A model generated the notes under the pieces. It saw nothing but the letters and a program-made list of their open reading frames with translations. It had not been told where the DNA came from and ran no database searches. Both the position numbers and the translations under genes were made by a program. Of a stretch of DNA of 64,000 nucleotides, positions 59,101 through 64,000 are shown in pieces. The number at the start of each line of letters is the position of its first letter. The stretch's first letter is position 1. This DNA is from Phlebotomus papatasi (lineage: Eukaryota; Arthropoda; Insecta; Diptera; Psychodidae), in NCBI RefSeq assembly GCF_024763615.1, contig NC_077223.1, forward strand, positions 103,788,627 to 103,852,626, written 5' to 3'.

Positions 59101-62100
59101 AAAATAAGTTTAAATTTACCTAAAGCATAAATATTTTTCACATTAAAAAATTAAAGAGAAAATTGCATTAATGCTATAAATCAATTTATATCAAATTTTG
59201 CTGGCCAAGTCTACCTTTTTATCAACAAATAGATCAAATTTTGAATATAAAACGATTCTTTGGACAAAGGAATAACTCAGAACCTTTTGTTAGAATTCTT
59301 TAGTAACGGTATCTTTACAACTCTATGAACTTCAGCAATCCCAGCTCCTTTTTTAAGGAGAATATTTCTCAAAAGACGACCAAAGGATGCAATAGAGGCA
59401 GCAATACTTTTAACGGAATTAAATAATATTCGAGGATATTTGAGGGAAATCTGAGGGAAATATGAATACAAGAAAAATGCAGGGATAAGCGGTCTTCAGA
59501 CTAGAGGTTTAGCCCAGTTCTTGAAGGTCTCCAAATCCTAAATAGCAACCAATTTTATTGATTTTTCAGAATCTAATAGGTTATTATTGTTCATAATAAT
59601 CCAATCCTGAGTTAAATTTTCCCAAAAAATATTGATTGAAAAGAAATAAAACCAGTTAAGCCATATGGCTAAGTCGTAAGTCTGAAGCCCGTAATAGGGA
59701 TACGGTTTCTTTTAGGAAAATGTTCCTTGAGTTCAGTTCGTTTTTAGAAAACGTTCTTTGGCGCCAACAACTTATGATATGCCGTTATTAAAAAATAAAA
59801 ATAATTCTACAAATTTCTTAAGATATCTGAAAAAGTTGACGTGGTGGACTAGGGTGGAATCACCACTTCTCGCCACCTATACTGAAATCACTATTTTTCA
59901 CGATTTATGAAATAAATGAGCCGCAAAGTTAATTGTATTTTTATTGCTGCTACGTATAGAGTCGAAAAATAATAATTGTTCGTTTTGTATTTAAAATTTT
60001 GAGCATTTTTTTAGAGTAATACAGTAGACTCTCGCTTATCCGTGAGAGCGGGACCGAAATGTCACACGGATTTTGAGATTGATACACATCAAATTGTTTG
60101 AAATCCAACGATTTTTTTGTTTACATTGAGAATTTGTAGAGTGAATCCTGACCAGACTGAATCGACACTGTCTCTAAACATGCGTACTGTCCAAAAAAGT
60201 TACAGTGAGAAGGAATTACAGTAGATAGAGTACATTTGTTTTAACAAAAAACCCCAAAACGGGGACAATTATGTCAACAAAATTTTTAAAATTCAACTGT
60301 CTCACGGACTTTTTTATGTCACCCGGAAAAAAAGTCCACGGATAAGCGAGAGTCTACTGTATTTTAAGCAAGTGCATCGAATCCAATATTTCTTACCAAA
60401 TATAACAAGTGCCATCAACTTTTCATCGAATAAAATTTACGTTTTTGGATAAATAATCTGTCTGTTGCATATTTAATTACATTCGTAGAATACATAAAAT
60501 TTGTATTTAGTTTATTAATATTTCATTTAATATTACTTTTATGTAAAAATGAGGCATGGCGGAAAGTGGTAATGTTTTGAATTGATTTTACTTGGTAGAT
60601 TCTCAGTTGTCAAATCTGATTTGTTTATTTTCTGCAACAGTCTAATAATATGATTTCTCCAATAAAACCGAAGAAAATTCATTTAAAGTGAGTAATAATA
60701 AGGTGGTCATGAGGAAAAACAAATGCTGAATGTATTCTTTGTATAATATTGCCCAAAATAATCGTGTTTGGACATTTTCAAGAGGGTGGCGAGAAGTGGT
60801 TACAAAACTGGCGAAAAGTGGTAAAAAGTGGCGACGAAGTGGCTATTTTTGCATTGTTAATAAAAATCAGTTTTTTAAGTAATTTAGCATTAAATTGGAG
60901 TACTACTTTTTTGACGAATCTGGAGTAAATACATCTCAGTAACTTTGTGTCAAAATTTGAGATATCTTGTAATAAGGGGTCAAAAGTTATAATCAAATTA
61001 ATTTCACATTTTTCTAAAAGTGGCGATAAGTGGTTACTCCACCCTATATGAGAATTTGATAATTTTACAGGAAAATATATTGATATGAGTCCTAAAATCC
61101 TTGTCAAATTCCTAAAAAAAAGAAAATTCAATGGAAATTGGGTTTTTGCTACGAAAATCTTTAAAAATTCACTTTGGCATTTTTTTTGTCAATTATCATA
61201 AAATTTTTATAAAAATTATAAGAAATTGGAAAAATATTTATAGGAATATGAATTTATGAGTCCTAGAACTGCTGTTGGAACGAAAAACTATTGAAAAGTT
61301 GTTTGTTTGTTGAGAATATCTGCAATGGCATTTTATGCCAGTTTACCAAATTAAACTTAAACTTAACTTAAATTAAACCAAATTAAAATTTGTGAATATG
61401 AATGGATTTTCGCTTTATTTGGAGCAAAATTAACTAAATAATGAAACTGTGGTATAGAAAATAAATAAATATAATAATTTAGTACTGTATTTATCATGAA
61501 AACAATTATGTTTCCATTTAGAATAGAGAAAAATTTCCATTTGGAGCAGGTTTTGAATTAGCTTAATTTACCCCATTTTTTTGCACTTTAATTTTCAGAT
61601 CACCTTATTTTATGTAAGTGTAATTTTTTGCCACCTTCTTTCCTGAAAACCCTGAAAACCAAGCTAAAACGGCCTCTTGCGGCAATTTTGAGTACTTGAG
61701 ATATAAAAAGAAGTCTCTCTAATGATACTTTGGTAAGATTTAATCCTTTAAGGACGATTGGGTCACCTGTGACCCAAAAATCAAATTCGTTTTACGGCCT
61801 TCTAAAGCTGTATCTTGCTCAAAAATGTAAAAAAAAAATTTTACCTCACCCTCGATTTTTGACATTCTCGTCTTTAAAGGGTTAAGCACAATCAGAGAAA
61901 ATTAAGTTGCGAAGGAAACAAAATACTTATTTATGAGTCTTGATAAAATATTGAAAGTGGTTCAAAATAAGTTAAAAGGCACTGTAATTATAAGAGACTC
62001 ACCCGAATGTCAGTTTCCAGCACATATCCCACTTCAATCTTCCAGGCTGGCTCAATGTTGATTCGAATGGGAAATTTAGGGAGGAAGTGCAGTGGATTTG

Positions 62101-63187
62101 GCTTCCGGAATAGCTTTGATGAGTTGGTTTTCATCTCACTGATTAAAGCTAAATACTCATTTCTGCCGATTCCCAGCACCCGGAGACCTACACAAAAGAT
62201 CACTTTGAATTGCTGATGGGATTTTGTGGGAAAAAAGATTGTGTCTTACAGTCGACAGCTGTGAAATTGGGCAGAGTATCGTAACTCTTGTCATTTCTCA
62301 GGAGGAAACTCAGGACGTCCAGGTAGTAGTTGAAAGGTGTTACTCTCAATCCCTTTGTTACGATATCAGCCAAGTGATAGGGGAAGAGGCAGAGGTAGCT
62401 GACACTCTTCTCCACCAGTAGCTCATAGTATCGCTGTTCATTGCGAAAAACCCGACGAACTACAAGGGATTTAGTTGGGATTTAGCATGGAATTGCAAGA
62501 GACTTTCAATGGTTAATTTACCCAAATTCCCGCGGTATCTCAATTGATTCTTGAGGCTGTAGTTGAAGACATACCGATCATAGTCCTTCGGCGTGTTTCT
62601 CAGTATCTGGCCAAGAGAGAGAGAGATTTGCTAATTAATGCAAATCAAGAGGTGCGAATGATAATGAAATGCTCCAGCAGTCTCTTCAATTAATGCTGGA
62701 ATTTCATCGAAAATCTCTTGCAACAGACGCTTTCATCACTGGATTTTGAAAGCCTAAGAGACCCCAGGAGACCAGACCCAAGGACGGTTACTTTCTATCT
62801 AGTTTATCTACTTGCCTATCTAGCCTAACGACATACAAAAGCTCAGTAACACTCCCTCATCCAGAGACTTCCTTGAATTGGGCAATGTTTACGTAAACGT
62901 TACGAGGTTTGGATGACTCCAGAGGAGACTTTCTGAGAGTCCAACAAGTACAATTATCACCACAAAAATGCCACTATCTGTTGGCAATTTCAACCCATTC
63001 ACTGGTGTGTGTTATCACAAAAACATAAGGTAAATAAAATGAGGAAAAGCGATCGCGTAGGCAGAAAATTGGGACTGTTTTGGAATGCTTGAAGAAAACT
63101 CACTTGTTTGAGATGTACCGGCAGATTTCCCCATGAAATATTATTGCGGACACATTCCTCAATCTCTGCATTGATTTTTGCACTCAT
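53030..63187 (-). CDS. FAM91A1: FAM91A1 orthologue (TGN vesicle-tethering adaptor)
   Basis: Complete 960-aa protein from seven exons on the minus strand, all phases consistent: 63187-63104, 62606-62522, 62459-62250, 62187-62003, 58420-56283, 53268-53199, 53140-53030. In animals FAM91A1 works with WDR11 and TBC1D23 to tether endosome-derived carriers to golgins at the trans-Golgi (family knowledge). The N-terminal domain (about 1-330) is well conserved (SYLCLFPYHLADIVTKGLRV, LRVLGIGRNEY, VVHSLYRKGLVYLDVPIS, NFVMNRVCGDYFENLLYKVF). An acidic, Ser-rich linker follows (about 340-430), then the C-terminal domain, and a short conserved C-terminus (IPQPRINLAFENGKVGYWNG). It is longer than the human protein (about 838 aa) because of linker insertions. 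Start chosen at the first ATG, with A at -3. Confidence 0.93.
53199..53268 (-). CDS. FAM91A1: FAM91A1 exon 6
   Basis: Acceptor TTCAATTTTAG, donor GTAAGT. Completes an Asn codon, then LQVLQESNSEMNRKFLQFVS QCL, which aligns with the helical segment after the last conserved block of vertebrate FAM91A1 as I recall it. Phase 2 in, 0 out. Confidence 0.82.
53368..54260. repeat. degenerate ~60-bp tandem array in a FAM91A1 intron
   Basis: CTTAACGAAGAATTTT or a close variant recurs at about 53374, 53504, 53600, 53723, 53789, 53849, 53900, 53960 and 54112, each followed by an AATTTYTACNGATT-like second half. Spacings cluster at 51-66 and 96-152. Confidence 0.6.
55035..55130. repeat. short tandem GTTAAAATAACTC repeat
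   Basis: Four imperfect units of about 24 bp containing GTTAAAATAACTCGTTT or GTTAAAATAACTCTTTT. Confidence 0.6.
56283..58420 (-). CDS. FAM91A1: FAM91A1 exon 5 (main exon)
   Basis: 2138 nt, GC-richer than its surroundings. Acceptor GTTGTAG before FVNDAERSLIDDLIDFGSRT. The frame runs to an apparent TAA at 56281-56279, but that TAA lies inside a good donor (GAC AA|GTAAGAG). Splicing at 56282 is supported because downstream exons 6 and 7 continue the FAM91 C-terminus in phase. Confidence 0.93.
58957..59251. mobile_element. MITE, GTTATCACAC family (truncated copy)
   Basis: Collinear with the reverse complement of 184-582 for about 295 bp (TGGACTTGGCCTGCAAAAAT, GGCCAAGTCTACCTTTTTAT); the distal end is missing. 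Confidence 0.7.
59280..59840. repeat. diverged copy of the 51022 dispersed repeat
   Basis: 59700-59840 has AAAATGTTCCTTGAGTTC, GGCGCCAACAACTTATGATA and AAATTTCTTAAGATAT, matching 51400-51545 in order. Confidence 0.5.
59852..61044. mobile_element. GGGTGGAATCACC MITE with nested CAGTAGA MITE
   Basis: Same family as 38909-39810, opposite orientation; GGGTGGAATCACCACTTCTC and GTGGTTACTCCACCC; TA on both sides. Interrupted at 60022-60359. Confidence 0.82.
60022..60359. mobile_element. CAGTAGA-type MITE, subfamily CTTATCCGTG (nested)
   Basis: CAGTAGACTCTCGCTTATCC GTG is exactly mirrored at the right end. The homologous host at about 39640 reads AGCAATATTTTAAGCAAGTG (reverse complement of the listed strand) without it: TA duplicated. 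Confidence 0.88.
61385..61575. repeat. partial copy of the 28454 element
   Basis: AAATTTGTGAATATGAATGG to GGTTTTGAATTAGCTTAATT TACCCC matches 29130-29320 at high identity. Confidence 0.7.
61740..61885. mobile_element. small TTAA-flanked MITE
   Basis: TTAATCCTTTAAGGACGATT and CTTTAAAGGGTTAA; palindromic GTCACCTGTGAC inside. 146-bp member of the 5288 family. Confidence 0.65.
62003..62187 (-). CDS. FAM91A1: FAM91A1 exon 4
   Basis: Acceptor TTTGTGTAG, donor GTGAGT. Encodes CLRVLGIGRNEYLALISEMK and on to RINIEPAWKIEVGYVLETDI R. Exit phase 0. Confidence 0.94.
62250..62459 (-). CDS. FAM91A1: FAM91A1 exon 3
   Basis: Acceptor CCTTGTAG, donor GTAAGA. Encodes VRRVFRNEQRYYELLVEKSV, SYLCLFPYHLADIVTKGLRV, TPFNYYLDVLSFLLRNDKSY and DTLPNFTAVD. 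Strongly conserved. Confidence 0.95.
62522..62606 (-). CDS. FAM91A1: FAM91A1 exon 2
   Basis: Acceptor CTTGGCCAG, donor GTAAAT. Encodes ILRNTPKDYDRYVFNYSLKN QLRYRGNL plus one base; QLRYRxNL is a conserved family motif. Confidence 0.92.
63104..63187 (-). CDS. FAM91A1: FAM91A1 exon 1
   Basis: ATG at 63187-63185; donor GTGAGT below 63104. Encodes MSAKINAEIEECVRNNISWG NLPVHLKQ, matching the family's short N-terminal helix and the WxxLPxxx(R/K)Q pattern. Confidence 0.9.
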
Positions 63188-63347
63188 TTTTCACACAATT
63201 TCCTGGCTAAAAATCACATTTTTTCCACAAGAAAATTCACACAGTAAAATTTCTCCATGACATTTCCGTGACAGCGACGTCAACAGAAAGCTCGCTGCAA
63301 CTGCCACTGGCATGCCATTGCCTGGACAAAAAGCTCACCCAAAAAAA

Positions 63348-63370
63348 GGCGCGCAAATTTAGGCGGGAAA
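63348..63370 (-). promoter_or_regulatory. paired E2F-like sites upstream of FAM91A1
   Basis: On the minus strand, TTTCCCGCC (63370-63362) and TTTGCGCGCC (63357-63348) both match the E2F/DP core TTTSSCGC and lie about 160-180 bp upstream of the FAM91A1 ATG. The local GC rise suggests a promoter. Confidence 0.45.
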
Positions 63371-64000
63371 AGCTCTGCGTGGGAGGAAATTACAAAAAAA
63401 ACGCAACACGTAATTTTTTCAATAGAATTACATTTTAATCTTAGTTATTATCATACATATTGATGTGTGAAATATACACAGAAATGTAACACTCTCAATA
63501 GAAATGCTAATTTGATAAAAAGCTTACATAAAAAAAGATATTTGACTCAAGATTTCTCTTTTTTCCTCCAATCTGCATTAAATTACTTCGTTCCTAATTT
63601 ACTTTTCAACATTGTTGCTACAGTGAGCGAAATTAGTATCTGCCCACGAAAAATTCCATTCAAAAAAACATTCTTTCACAGTCTGATCTGAGATCTAATG
63701 AGTATTTTGATTGCTATTATGAGTATACAACATAATTATGTTTATTTATTCTTGTTAGGTGAGATTCTCGCATTTCATTTCTTGTAATTGTCCCAGTTCT
63801 GACTGGGATAATTTGATCATAAACTCTGCAAATAAAAGGCCTCGGGTAATTTTGCAACTCTTCGCAACATCATGGCTTTTTGTGTGACCTTCGATTAATG
63901 GCGCTAAAGTCGATATAACGGTTTCTTAATGGATAGGTCAGATCGATGAGATCGGTTAGATCAGTCAGCCTCAACATATTGAGTTGATGAGGGTGACTCG
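63371..64000. other. upstream of FAM91A1; no gene recognised
   Basis: About 630 bp of AT-rich sequence. A 74-codon ORF at 63467-63691 has no recognisable features. A neighbouring gene would have to lie outside the window. Confidence 0.5.

Larger units (their letters stand above)
58421..62002 (-). other. FAM91A1 intron 4 (3.6 kb)
   Basis: Contains a truncated MITE (58957-59251), a diverged dispersed repeat (about 59280-59840), a TA-flanked MITE with another nested in it (59852-61044, 60022-60359), a repeat fragment (61385-61575) and a small TTAA element (61740-61885). Confidence 0.8.

Overview
This is a eukaryotic, AT-rich, intron-bearing window. It most likely comes from an insect, and the gene content and short introns (58-130 nt) next to transposon-inflated ones fit a dipteran. 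I cannot name the species. Three protein-coding genes can be assembled from GT/AG junctions whose phases agree: (1) 4732-22634, plus strand, the 3' two thirds of an ERG-type voltage-gated K+ channel (KCNH2 family, Drosophila seizure/sei), whose PAS domain and S1-S3 exons lie upstream of the window; (2) 27667-52780, plus strand, a complete Cys-loop anion channel subunit of 461 aa that resembles the insect pHCl-2/CG6927/CG7589 group; (3) 63187-53030, minus strand, a complete FAM91A1 orthologue of 960 aa in seven exons, a vesicle-tethering adaptor at the trans-Golgi. Genes 2 and 3 converge tail to tail with 249 bp between their stop codons.

Layout: 1-4731 is a sei intron. 4732-13580 holds the exons for S4/S5, pore, S6, C-linker and cyclic-nucleotide-binding-homology domain. 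17661-22634 holds the variable C-terminus with its tetramerising coiled coil and glutamine-rich tract. 22635-27664 is intergenic and ends in an A-rich tract. 27665-27980 carries an Inr+DPE core promoter, a leader with four uORFs and a 20-nt first coding exon. A 12.6-kb intron full of transposons follows, then the remaining channel exons from 40549 to 52780. 53030-63187 is FAM91A1. 63188-64000 is its upstream region, with two E2F-like sites, and nothing else I recognise.

Most of the rest is mobile DNA, mainly non-autonomous DNA transposons (MITEs) with TA or TTAA target duplications, often nested. In several cases a second copy, or the opposite arm of a palindrome, gives the empty site, so insertion boundaries can be read to the base. 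Other mobile DNA includes two decayed Tc1/mariner-type transposons, two elements with possible pogo-like transposase remnants, a jockey/CR1-like LINE split by later insertions, a LINE 3' end, and a tRNA-derived SINE.

Nothing here looks like a CRISPR array, an operon or a bacterial system, and I saw no new multi-gene system. The most interesting signals are a set of TA-flanked element families that share a TAGGG-type end but differ just inside it, long near-perfect intronic hairpins inside an ion-channel gene, and the promoter/uORF architecture of the Cys-loop channel.
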